Part shown: one piece after another, positions 1 to 7,349 of the stretch
Layout: the number at the start of each line of letters is the position of its first letter
Numbering within the stretch: the stretch's first letter is position 1
Origin: Planctomycetota bacterium
Lineage (GTDB): Bacteria > Planctomycetota > Planctomycetia > Pirellulales > UBA7805
Length of the DNA stretch: 12,009 nt
Direction: 5' to 3'
Assembly: GCA_030605285.1 (NCBI GenBank)
Contig: JAUWIQ010000015.1
Span: 1 to 12,009 of the forward strand
Notes under the pieces: model-generated
The model's database searches: none
The model's input: only the letters and a program-made list of their open reading frames with translations
What the model was told of the DNA's origin: nothing
Translations under genes and position numbers: made by a program

Positions 1-998
1 CCGGTTTGCTTCTGCAACATCCGGTTATCGATATCGATTTCTGCCTGCATCATGCGGGAACCTTTGTCAAAGGCGTTGGCAATTCGCGAAATCACCAGTG
101 GCTCATCGTTGAGTGTGGTGATGGCATCGTTGCCCAGTATAGAGTAGTCGTGCAGGGTGACCGTGTCGCCCTTGTTCAGGTAACGGGCCAGTTCCATCGG
201 AAGGTGGATAAGGATTATTAACTTGTCCACACGTGCAATCTCTAAAAGGACGGTCCCCTCGCCGCCTGATGCAGGTTGCACATACGCGCCGGGATCCACC
301 TTTCGTGCCGTGATCAGGCCGTCGAAGGGGGCGACAATTTTCCGGTAGCTCGCCATCGTCTTGGCAATTTGCAGATTCGAGAGGGCAACTTTCCGCTGTG
401 CGGTCGCGGTGGCGCAACTTGCTTTTGCCGATTCAATTTCTGCCTGCGATTGTTTGAAATCAGCTTGAGCCGCACGGACCGCAAAACTGGCCTCGTCTAG
501 CCGCTGTTGACTTAGTGAGCCTTTCTTAACAAGACTCTCGAAACGCTTTTGTTCCAGTTTCCGGAGTTGGACTGCGGCTTGACGGGCATCCAATTGTGCC
601 TCGGCCAGCCTTACTTTGGCCTTGCGACTTGCGATTTCCGCCTCTCGCGCTTCGACCTCTGCCTCCTGCTGCTGCACGGCATCGGTGAGTTCGGGGACGT
701 TGAGGACTGCCAATAATTGCCCCTTTTTGACTCGGTCACCAATATCGACATTCACTTGACCAACATAGCCATCAATCCTGGGGATGAGTTCCGCCGTTTC
801 ATAGCCCTCAACGGAGGCTGCCAGTTCCGTGTCGCGATTCAGGTTGCTCGGCACCACATTCGTAACTTCCACCTTGGCTACCGGTTTCGCAGAAGAAACT
901 TTTTTTGGGACCGATTTTTTTTGGCAAGCTGGGCTTGCGATTACGGCAGCGACCACAAAAGATGCAAATAACGAGGAATATTTTAGCGGGCGATTCAT
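1..998 (-). CDS. RND efflux periplasmic adaptor (HlyD/AcrA-type membrane-fusion lipoprotein), 3' end outside window
   Basis: Periplasmic adaptor that would link the RND pump encoded just upstream to an outer-membrane channel. The visible 332 residues start at the ATG at 998-996 and stay open to the left edge, so the C-terminus is missing. Residues 1-25 form a signal peptide ending in SPAC, a somewhat imperfect lipobox with Cys25, so the protein is probably a lipoprotein. Next come the first half of a biotinyl/lipoyl domain (about 67-104, IDGYVGQVNVDIGDRVKKG), a long Ala/Glu/Gln-rich coiled-coil hairpin (about 105-213), the second lipoyl half (about 214-256, with the family hallmark IVAPFDGLIT), and the start of the beta-barrel domain (VDKLIILIHLP). 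An AGGAA Shine-Dalgarno sequence (1012-1008) lies 9 nt before the start. The gene begins 16 bp after the pump stop codon, so the two are almost certainly co-transcribed. The family is certain; the substrate cannot be told from sequence. Confidence 0.95.
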   Translation of the reverse strand, partial: MNRPLKYSSLFASFVVAAVIASPACQKKSVPKKVSSAKPVAKVEVTNVVPSNLNRDTELAASVEGYETAELIPRIDGYVGQVNVDIGDRVKKGQLLAVLNVPELTDAVQQQEAEVEAREAEIASRKAKVRLAEAQLDARQAAVQLRKLEQKRFESLVKKGSLSQQRLDEASFAVRAAQADFKQSQAEIESAKASCATATAQRKVALSNLQIAKTMASYRKIVAPFDGLITARKVDPGAYVQPASGGEGTVLLEIARVDKLIILIHLPMELARYLNKGDTVTLHDYSILGNDAITTLNDEPLVISRIANAFDKGSRMMQAEIDIDNRMLQKQT

Positions 999-1014
999 GA
1001 TTACTCGTTCCTGG

Positions 1015-4000
1015 CTAGGTCGTTGCGAAATCACGCTTGGGCCCCCGTTTGAACATCACGTACAGGCAGGGTAAGACGATCAACGATAAGATGGTTGCCC
1101 CCAGTACGCCACCGATAATGGCCCGTGCCAGCGGGGCATTGGCTTCGCCTCCGCCAAAACCGATTGCCATCGGCAGCAAGGCCAGCCAAGTCGTCATGGA
1201 GGTCATGAGAATGGGCCTCAAACGTACGACGGCTGCGTCCAGGATTGCGTCTCGAACGGAGAGGCCTTCTTGGAGACGCCGATTGGCAAAATCGACCATG
1301 ACGATGGAATACTCGACGACGATCCCGACCATCATGATGATTCCCATAAAGGCCATGATCGAAAGATGGGTGTTTGTTGCTAGCAGCATGGCCACCACGC
1401 CAATAAAGCCGAGGGGTACGGTGAGCAGCACAATCAGTGGATCAATAAAACTGCGAAACTGTGCGACCATCACGAGATATACCAGGATCGCCGCAATGAT
1501 CAGGCCTCCGGTGAACTGCCTGAAAGAATCTCGCATGGAACGTACCTCGCCCATCATCCGAAAACTTACGCCCTTGTAACGAGACGCATCGGAGAGTGTC
1601 TGTGGGGCAAGGTCTTCCCAGATTATTGCTTGCTCGGGGGAGAGGATTTCTGCCATTTCGGAGGCATCGAGGTTTATTGTCTGCGTCGAGCCCGGACTCT
1701 TCTTCGCAGTTTTTTGGCGAGTGCGAATCTTGCGGACTTGCTCTTGCTGAGTAGCTGAAAGCCCCAATTTGTCAAAGTAGTCTTTTTCGGTCACCGTACC
1801 AATGCGATAGAGTTCGCCCCGTTCATCGGTATCTGCTACAGCACCCAGGGAGGCGAGTTTCGCCTCGATCTGAGAAACCACCGAGCCCACGTCGTACCCC
1901 TGTTTTATATTGGCATACACGTCGGTGACGCGAGAAATGTTCACATGGTTGACCACGCCCGGTCCTTCTTCGGTGCTGATAGTAGCGATGTTTCCCAGTC
2001 GCAAAGGTCGGCCTTCCTTGTCGCTACCGACGGGGATTGATTTCAGTGTTTCAATGCTGTCGAGTTCCTGCTCGGTGTATTGGACACCAAAGAAGTAGTG
2101 GTTACCTTTATTCTCGTCGAGCCAGAATGAAGGCTGGAAGTTGATCGAGCTATTGGTCGCCGCAACCAGATTCTTCATCACTTTTTCGGGATCGAGTCCA
2201 AGTCGGGTGGCCAGGTCACGGTCCATGTCGACCTGTAATATTGGGTAGTCGATCCGTTGTGCAATGCGAACATCAGCGGTTCCTTCGACCTCCTCGGCTG
2301 CGGTCACGATCTGTCGAGCCACAGATTGTCCAGTTTCCAGGTTGGAACTATTGATTTGGAAGTGGATTGGGGAGGGTTCTCCCATGTTCAGGGCTGCTGT
2401 GAGCATGCCGCCCGTATCGAACGCAAATTCGACGTCTGGGAACTTGTGGTTAAGTCGTTCTCGTAACTGATGGACATATTCAAAAATTGTCGGTTTATCC
2501 GGGTTGCTCTTCGTTTGGACCAGCATGAAGGTGTCCATCGATCCGGTATTTGGCGTATAGGCCGCCGGCCAATCCATCAGCACGCCAATGTTCGATACGA
2601 GAAGTTGCAGGTTGGACTCCGGTTTTTCTTCCTTGCCGACGGCAAATCCCGGATCGGGCTCTCCGATGAGAGAGATGATTTCCGCTTCAATTGCTTTGAC
2701 TTGTTTTTCCGTCTCTTCAATCCGCGTACCCGTCGCCATCCGTACTAAGATGGAGACCTGGCCAGAATCAACCTGTGGAAAGAGTTCTCTCCCCATGAAT
2801 TGGGTCATCAGGATCAAGGAGATCACGAAGGCCGCCGCTGCGATTAGGACGATGAGATATCGCAGAGCAAGTAAGCGACGGAGTAATGTCTGGTAGCCAC
2901 GAGCGAAGAGCCCCGCTTGCGGTTCGTTTGATGGAGAAGGTGTATTTGGCAGTCCGCCGCTCTTGCTACGAGTTTTCAGGAACTTCGCACAGTAGGCCGG
3001 GACCAGGGTGATCGCCAGGATATAGGAGGTAAAGATGGCAATGCTGGCCGCGACTGCCAGCGGTGTGAATAAAAATTTTGCTAACCCGCTCAGAAAGACA
3101 ACGGGAAAAAAGACAATTACGAAGGTCATCGTTGCCACGAACATCGGTAGGGCAACCTCCGAGGCTCCGTCGAGGGCGGCTGCTTGGGGTGATTTGCCCA
3201 TCTGAGCATGGCGCACAATGTTTTCTAGGACCACAATGGACTGATCGACCAGGATGCCGATTGCCAAAGCCAAGCCTCCCAAGGTCATGGCGTTGATCGT
3301 ATCGTTGGTAAAGTACATGGCGAAGATCGCGGTCAGGATCGCCAGCGGAATCGCCAATATGATGATCGCAGTAAAGCGGATACTGCGGAGAAAAATCAGG
3401 ACTACCAGCCCCGCTAGAAAGGCACCCAATCCCGCTGCGACCTGGAGCGAGCGATTGCCCTGCTCGACACCGAGCGATTGGTCCATAGCAACACTGAGTA
3501 CGAGGCCCTCCATTTTGGGGTCTTCAGACCGCTCGACCTTCAGGCGTGTTTCTATATCGCGAAGTTGCCGTTTGATCTGTTTGACAATGGAAATGGTATT
3601 GGCACCTGGTTGACGGTAGATCGGGATATAAGCTTTACGAGATCCATTGACACGAACGACATTGGTCTGGATTTGTGCTGCTTTCCCGTCCACGTAACCG
3701 ATGTCACGCATCAGCACCGGAGACTGACCAGGGATAGATTTGACGGGGGCATTGTTTAACTCCTCCCACTTTTCCACATTGGCATTCGTGTAAATTTGGA
3801 GTTCCTGCATGCCTACTTTGATACTGCCGGCCGGGATCAGCACATTTTGTTTGAGGAGCGCTTCCTGGACATCGAGCAGGGAGAGGCCATGCGCCTCAAG
3901 TTTTTCAGGATAGACATAGGCCAGAACGCGCCTCAGTTTGCCACCGTAGACTGCAGGTGCGATCACACCCTGGATCGATTGCAGCTTGTTTCGCAATTCA

Positions 4001-4473
4001 TAGTAGGCGATATCGTAGAGTTCCTGCTCATTCATTTTTGGGTTGGATACAACTACCAAACAGAGTGGTACGCTGGCCGTTGGATCAAACGGCATGACCA
4101 TCGGTGGAATGGTCCCAGGTGGCAGATAAAACATATCGCTCATCGCGTAACTGCTGACTTGACTCATGGCATCCGACATGGGAATACCTTCGCGAAAGAA
4201 ATCCTTGACAATGCAGACGCCTTGCATCGCTTTGGCTTCCTGATGTTCGATGCCAACCGATTGGCCCGTCCATCGCTGCAGTCGACTCATGATGTCTTTT
4301 TCCATGACCTCTGGTGGCATGCCGGGATAGAAGCAGACAATCTGCACGGCGGACGTATCGAACTGAGGCAGCAGGTCTGCGGGGATTTTGGTGTAGGTAA
4401 AAAAGCCCATCACCATAATCGCCAGGCAGGCCACCACAACCAGATAGGGATTGGAAAGTGCAGTTCGAATCAT
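1015..4473 (-). CDS. RND-family efflux pump, inner-membrane permease subunit (AcrB/HAE1-like) with extra periplasmic insert
   Basis: Proton-driven exporter of the resistance-nodulation-division superfamily, acting as an inner-membrane trimer with the adaptor encoded next to it. At 1152 residues it is about 100 longer than typical AcrB-like pumps (about 1030-1050). Layout: TM1 (about 10-28), first periplasmic porter loop (about 30-340), TM2-6 (about 342-498) including GILVDQSIVVLENI (406-419), a Ser/Pro-rich cytoplasmic linker (about 500-522), TM7 (about 538-557), second porter loop (about 560-985), and TM8-12 (about 986-1141) with GIVVEYSIVMVDFAN (1050-1064) and RLRPILMTS (1084-1092). The relay keeps Asp410 but has Gln411 where AcrB has a second Asp, and Glu1054 at the AcrB Lys940 position. 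Residues about 879-962 are an insert with LSATQ and LSPEQ motifs. MIRTALSNPY is a typical RND start, although no good Shine-Dalgarno precedes it. An outer-membrane channel gene may lie beyond the left edge. The substrate is unknown. Confidence 0.97.
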   Translation of the reverse strand: MIRTALSNPYLVVVACLAIMVMGFFTYTKIPADLLPQFDTSAVQIVCFYPGMPPEVMEKDIMSRLQRWTGQSVGIEHQEAKAMQGVCIVKDFFREGIPMSDAMSQVSSYAMSDMFYLPPGTIPPMVMPFDPTASVPLCLVVVSNPKMNEQELYDIAYYELRNKLQSIQGVIAPAVYGGKLRRVLAYVYPEKLEAHGLSLLDVQEALLKQNVLIPAGSIKVGMQELQIYTNANVEKWEELNNAPVKSIPGQSPVLMRDIGYVDGKAAQIQTNVVRVNGSRKAYIPIYRQPGANTISIVKQIKRQLRDIETRLKVERSEDPKMEGLVLSVAMDQSLGVEQGNRSLQVAAGLGAFLAGLVVLIFLRSIRFTAIIILAIPLAILTAIFAMYFTNDTINAMTLGGLALAIGILVDQSIVVLENIVRHAQMGKSPQAAALDGASEVALPMFVATMTFVIVFFPVVFLSGLAKFLFTPLAVAASIAIFTSYILAITLVPAYCAKFLKTRSKSGGLPNTPSPSNEPQAGLFARGYQTLLRRLLALRYLIVLIAAAAFVISLILMTQFMGRELFPQVDSGQVSILVRMATGTRIEETEKQVKAIEAEIISLIGEPDPGFAVGKEEKPESNLQLLVSNIGVLMDWPAAYTPNTGSMDTFMLVQTKSNPDKPTIFEYVHQLRERLNHKFPDVEFAFDTGGMLTAALNMGEPSPIHFQINSSNLETGQSVARQIVTAAEEVEGTADVRIAQRIDYPILQVDMDRDLATRLGLDPEKVMKNLVAATNSSINFQPSFWLDENKGNHYFFGVQYTEQELDSIETLKSIPVGSDKEGRPLRLGNIATISTEEGPGVVNHVNISRVTDVYANIKQGYDVGSVVSQIEAKLASLGAVADTDERGELYRIGTVTEKDYFDKLGLSATQQEQVRKIRTRQKTAKKSPGSTQTINLDASEMAEILSPEQAIIWEDLAPQTLSDASRYKGVSFRMMGEVRSMRDSFRQFTGGLIIAAILVYLVMVAQFRSFIDPLIVLLTVPLGFIGVVAMLLATNTHLSIMAFMGIIMMVGIVVEYSIVMVDFANRRLQEGLSVRDAILDAAVVRLRPILMTSMTTWLALLPMAIGFGGGEANAPLARAIIGGVLGATILSLIVLPCLYVMFKRGPKRDFATT

Positions 4474-4669
4474 GGCTTATAGGAAAAGGTTGCTAGAAGA
4501 TTCGTTGCTGGGCGGTTCGTATGCTGGCACCGCAAGCAGAGTGGCCTTGGGCAGCGGCCTCGGTCTCCAAAGATACATATGGAAAACTATCGTCTTTACC
4601 CAATAAGAAATTGCACCATAATCGGTACAATTAACAGAATCCGTAGGAAGTGCGATTTTTACCCATTTT
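4474..4669. other. Divergent intergenic region between the efflux operon and recO
   Basis: This 196-bp non-coding stretch must hold the promoters for the leftward efflux operon and probably for rightward recO. On the plus strand, TACAAT at 4626-4631 matches a -10 box at 5 of 6 positions and would start transcription about 30 nt before recO, but I see no convincing -35 box at the right distance. No clear promoter or operator is visible for the efflux genes, and no regulator gene (TetR, MarR or two-component) lies beside them in the window. An imperfect inverted pattern (ACCG, GGCC, GGCC, CGGT) spans 4529-4564 and could fold weakly. Confidence 0.5.
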
Positions 4670-5428
4670 ATGGCTGCTGAAAAAGCGACTGCTGTCATCC
4701 TGCGTTTGATCGATTTTAGCGAATCGAGCAGTGTGGTGACATTCTTTACGCGAGAATACGGGAAATTGGCCGCTTTGGCAAAAGGCGCGCATCGTCATCA
4801 AGGTCCCTTTGACTCTGCTCTTGACCTTCTCACGCGTTGTCGCATAGTGTTCCTCCGCAAATCGTCCGGCGGGTTGGACCTGCTGACGGAGGCAAAACTA
4901 GAACACCGCTTTCGTCCGCCGGCACACAATCTGGGATCGCTCTTTGCAGGCTACTATCTGGCTGAATTGCTACTAGGTCTGACTGACGATTATGATCCAC
5001 ATCCAGTACTGTTCGATGTTGCTGCGGCCACACTGATGGCGCTGGCGCACGGTGACGATGTGATGACCGAAGTATTTTGTTTTGAATTGAATATTTTGCG
5101 GCTTTTGGGCCACATGCCGAATCTTGAACATTGTGTTGAATGCGGAAATTCGATTGCAACTGAGGGTAGGATTGCCTTCGGTCCGTTAGCTGGCGGAGTA
5201 CTCTGTGCGGGTTGTCGTCCGGGCAAACGCCATGTGGCATCGATCAGTGCCGATGCCTTGCGGGCACTGAGGGAATTCTCCTCTGGAGATGTTGATGTCT
5301 TGCAGAGGAACAAGCTGCGGAAAAGTGTTCATGGTGAGGTGCGAGGCATCCTCAATCAGACGATCAGCCATTTGTTGGGGCGGAAACCAAAAATGCAAGA
5401 CCATTTGCGATTCCTTATCAACGATTAG
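4670..5428 (+). CDS. recO: DNA repair protein RecO (recombination mediator)
   Basis: RecO works with RecR (and RecF) in the cytoplasm to replace SSB by RecA on single-stranded DNA during gap repair, and it anneals complementary strands. The 252 residues match the usual length of about 240-260. The N-terminal OB-fold (about 1-80) shows typical RecO patterns: a short strand, then DFSESSSVVTFFTREYGKLA, then AKGAHR. A helical domain follows, with a Cys4 zinc site formed by C155-x2-C158 and C179-x2-C182 (CVEC and CAGC), as in zinc-binding RecO proteins. The ATG at 4670 gives the expected N-terminus. The nearest purine-rich sequence (AGGAAG, 4645-4650) is 19 nt upstream, too far for normal pairing, so initiation looks weak or independent of Shine-Dalgarno. 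The stop codon lies inside a 16-bp tandem repeat. The gene is separated from the downstream lipoprotein genes by 98 bp, so it may or may not share their transcript. Confidence 0.95.
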   Translation: MAAEKATAVILRLIDFSESSSVVTFFTREYGKLAALAKGAHRHQGPFDSALDLLTRCRIVFLRKSSGGLDLLTEAKLEHRFRPPAHNLGSLFAGYYLAELLLGLTDDYDPHPVLFDVAAATLMALAHGDDVMTEVFCFELNILRLLGHMPNLEHCVECGNSIATEGRIAFGPLAGGVLCAGCRPGKRHVASISADALRALREFSSGDVDVLQRNKLRKSVHGEVRGILNQTISHLLGRKPKMQDHLRFLIND

Positions 5429-5453
5429 GGGACAAAGCGATTAGGGGACAAAG
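5422..5453. repeat. Perfect 16-bp tandem duplication across the recO stop codon
   Basis: The unit CGATTAGGGGACAAAG occurs twice head to tail at 5422-5437 and 5438-5453, followed by one more matching base (C). The recO TAG stop is bases 5-7 of the first copy. In the recO frame the second copy is shifted by one base, so it could not extend the protein. It may be a simple slippage duplication or part of a small REP-like element; only one locus is visible, so this cannot be settled here. Confidence 0.9.
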
Positions 5454-5484
5454 CAGGTTCTTTCGTTCACAGTGTCGGTGTCCC
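5445..5484. repeat. Inverted repeat GGGACA / TGTCCC between recO and the bamD-like gene
   Basis: GGGACA at 5445-5450 and TGTCCC at 5479-5484 are perfectly complementary and separated by 28 nt, so they could form a 6-bp stem with a large loop. No T-run follows, so it does not look like an intrinsic terminator. GGGGACA/TGTCCCC-type palindromes are common in REP sequences linked to RAYT transposases, so a degenerate REP-like element is possible. This is an inference from pattern memory, and a chance match remains possible. Confidence 0.35.
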
Positions 5485-5526
5485 ATTGCCCTTGAGAGGG
5501 ACTGGGGCGAGCCTTGGCAGGCAAAA

Positions 5527-6765
5527 ATGTACCAAGCAAGAATACCAAGACTTTATTACTGTATTGCTGCTTTGTTGTGGTTCCCACTGGTCTGCGGCTG
5601 CGCAACTTCGACATTCAATTCTCGCGATAAAACGGATGTTCCTCTGGCATTGTCAGAGCAGGTGGATGTGAACGAGAAGACTCCAACCGGTGAGAAAAAG
5701 TCTGCGTCGATGTTGGGCTATCTTCCAGGCAAGCATGTGGCAGCAGATGTCCCCTACGTCAAAACATTGCCTTGGATTGGTGCCCCGGAAGCGAACGAGC
5801 AGGTAGCCCAAGCTCAATTCATTGAGGCGGAATCCCAGTTTGAGCACAAGAGGTACCATGAGGCTCGCGTAAGTTACGAGCAGGCAGCAGACTACTTGCC
5901 CGATTCGGCCTTGCATGAAGATGCCTTGTTCATGATTGCCGAGACGCACTTTTTTGATGACAATTATCCGGAAGCCTTCAAGGCATATGAGACTTTGCTC
6001 ACCAGTTACAAACGATCGCGCCACATGGATGCCGCAGTAAACCGTCAGTTTTTGATCGGCCAATATTGGAAAAGTCGACATCAAAAGGATCCTGATTTTA
6101 TTCTCACACCCAATCTGACCGATAAGACGCGCCCCTTTAATGATTTGCAAGGCTCCGCTTTACGGGCTTTTGAGAAAGTCCGCCTCAATCATCCAACAGG
6201 ACAACTGGCGGACGATAGTCTGATGGCGACGGCCAGCACAAATTTTTTAAGAAAGCGTTATGAGGATGCAGATTATCACTACACATTGGTGCGCAGGGAA
6301 TATCCAAACAGCGAACACCAGTATCAGGCGCACCTCTTAGGTATTCAGGCCAAGATACGGCGTTACCAAGGACCGCAGTATGATGGTACCTGTTTGAATG
6401 AGGCAAAGGAACTCACCGAACAGACGCTACGACAGTTTCAGAAAATGTCCGTTGAAGATCGGTCACGATTAGAGAAGTTGCATGCGCAGGTTCAGTCCAA
6501 CTTGGCCCGCCGTGATTACGAGGTGGGCTACTTTTACGCTAATAAAGGCTTCAATGACGCGGCAAGATTTTACTACGGTCGTGTCATCGACAAATTTTCA
6601 CACACGGGGATGGCCCAAAAAGCTCGCGAACAATTGACGGAACTTGAAGGCGAACCGAGTGTACCCGCACCACGATTTGTGTGGCTCTCATCGTTGTTTC
6701 CAGATGTCCGGGAAGATCCGCTTGTTTTGAATCGCGAACCGGAACCCGATACCGACAGCCAATAA
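5527..6765 (+). CDS. BamD-like tetratricopeptide outer-membrane lipoprotein
   Basis: Predicted lipoprotein resembling BamD (YfiO), the essential TPR subunit of the beta-barrel assembly machine on the inner face of the outer membrane. Residues 1-25 are a signal peptide with Arg5/Arg8, a hydrophobic stretch, and the lipobox VCGC (Cys25). Residues 30-90 are a polar linker with no recognised fold. TPR-like helix pairs follow: about 95-126 (AESQFEHKRYHEARVSYEQA), 132-162 (AETHFFDDNYPEAFKAYETL), 206-262 (ending in RREYPNS) and 330-372 (YANKGFNDAARFYYGRVIDKF). The order and the YP-type repeat ends fit BamD, but at 412 residues it is far longer than E. coli BamD (about 245), with an insert around 185-210, a longer middle and a Pro/Asp-rich tail. 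An AGG (5519-5521) sits 5 nt before the ATG. It is followed 25 bp later by an LptE-like gene, which supports an envelope role. The alternative is a generic TPR lipoprotein; I favour BamD moderately. Confidence 0.75.
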   Translation: MYQARIPRLYYCIAALLWFPLVCGCATSTFNSRDKTDVPLALSEQVDVNEKTPTGEKKSASMLGYLPGKHVAADVPYVKTLPWIGAPEANEQVAQAQFIEAESQFEHKRYHEARVSYEQAADYLPDSALHEDALFMIAETHFFDDNYPEAFKAYETLLTSYKRSRHMDAAVNRQFLIGQYWKSRHQKDPDFILTPNLTDKTRPFNDLQGSALRAFEKVRLNHPTGQLADDSLMATASTNFLRKRYEDADYHYTLVRREYPNSEHQYQAHLLGIQAKIRRYQGPQYDGTCLNEAKELTEQTLRQFQKMSVEDRSRLEKLHAQVQSNLARRDYEVGYFYANKGFNDAARFYYGRVIDKFSHTGMAQKAREQLTELEGEPSVPAPRFVWLSSLFPDVREDPLVLNREPEPDTDSQ

Positions 6766-6790
6766 GCGGGTTGGGAAAAGGTTGTAGCTG

Positions 6791-7339
6791 ATGTACGGTA
6801 ACAGCAATATCTGCAGGTTTTTCTGCGCAGCGTGCCTGTTGCTTCTTGGGGTCGGGTTAATGACCGGATGTGCTGGTTACCGATTCGGTGCTCGAACGAT
6901 GTACCCTAACCATATTCGAACCGTCCATGTTCCGATATTCGACTCAGACAGCTTGCGCCCCGGCCTGGGGCCATGGCTGACCCAGGCGGTGATTAAACAA
7001 ATCGAACAGACGACCGATTACAAAGTCGTGAGTCGAAATAAAGCCGATACGGTCCTTGAAGGCCTCGTTTTGCCCGTGACGAAGCAGGTTTCAGTGACAA
7101 CGATTAATGACGATCTTCGGGAAGTTGATATGACGATGCAAATCCAGGTGCGCTGGATTGATAGTCAGGGGGAGTTGGTCTATCCCGAGATGGTGATCCC
7201 ACTGCCTGTTGCACTAGCCGATGTTCGTGGTACGAGCGGGCAGGTGACTGAGGTGGGCCATTCAACGCTCAGCGCGGAACAGGCTGTTGTCGAGCAACTT
7301 GCGGCCCAGATCGTAGCCATCATGGAATCGCCATGGTAA
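6791..7339 (+). CDS. lptE: LPS-assembly lipoprotein LptE-like
   Basis: Likely outer-membrane lipoprotein that plugs and assists LptD in delivering lipopolysaccharide to the cell surface. At 182 residues it is close to the family norm (about 165-195). A signal peptide with a strong hydrophobic core (CLLLLGVGLMTGC) ends in the lipobox MTGC at Cys27. Immediately after it comes the LptE-like signature AGYRFG, then a YPNHIRTVHVPIF strand, an amphipathic helix LTQAVIKQIEQTTDYKVV, and ADTVLEGLV, matching the start of the LptE fold seen in divergent diderms. An AAAAGG-type ribosome-binding site (about 6776-6781) precedes the ATG. Neighbours fit: the BamD-like gene lies 25 bp upstream (LptD itself is folded by the BAM complex), and folP begins 10 bp downstream, implying one transcript. 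No lptD gene is in the window. Confidence 0.85.
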   Translation: MYGNSNICRFFCAACLLLLGVGLMTGCAGYRFGARTMYPNHIRTVHVPIFDSDSLRPGLGPWLTQAVIKQIEQTTDYKVVSRNKADTVLEGLVLPVTKQVSVTTINDDLREVDMTMQIQVRWIDSQGELVYPEMVIPLPVALADVRGTSGQVTEVGHSTLSAEQAVVEQLAAQIVAIMESPW

Positions 7340-7349
7340 GCTACGGCTT

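Noticed and set aside
24..40. Palindromic ATCGATATCGAT near the left edge
   Set aside because: It falls inside the adaptor coding sequence and simply encodes the alternating residues EIDIDN; no sign of a regulatory role.
1037..1579. 180-codon plus-strand open frame antisense to the RND C-terminal region
   Set aside because: Its Met/Thr/Arg/Ile-rich translation is the typical mirror of membrane-segment codons read on the opposite strand; no independent gene evidence.
3796..4482. 228-codon plus-strand open frame antisense to the RND gene
   Set aside because: It lies entirely opposite a well-conserved pump N-terminus. Its translation is rich in His, Arg and Trp without recognisable domains, and it has no upstream signals; it is a shadow frame.
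5653..6150. 165-codon minus-strand open frame inside the bamD-like gene
   Set aside because: It overlaps the TPR lipoprotein completely, matches no family I recognise, and lacks a convincing ribosome-binding site.
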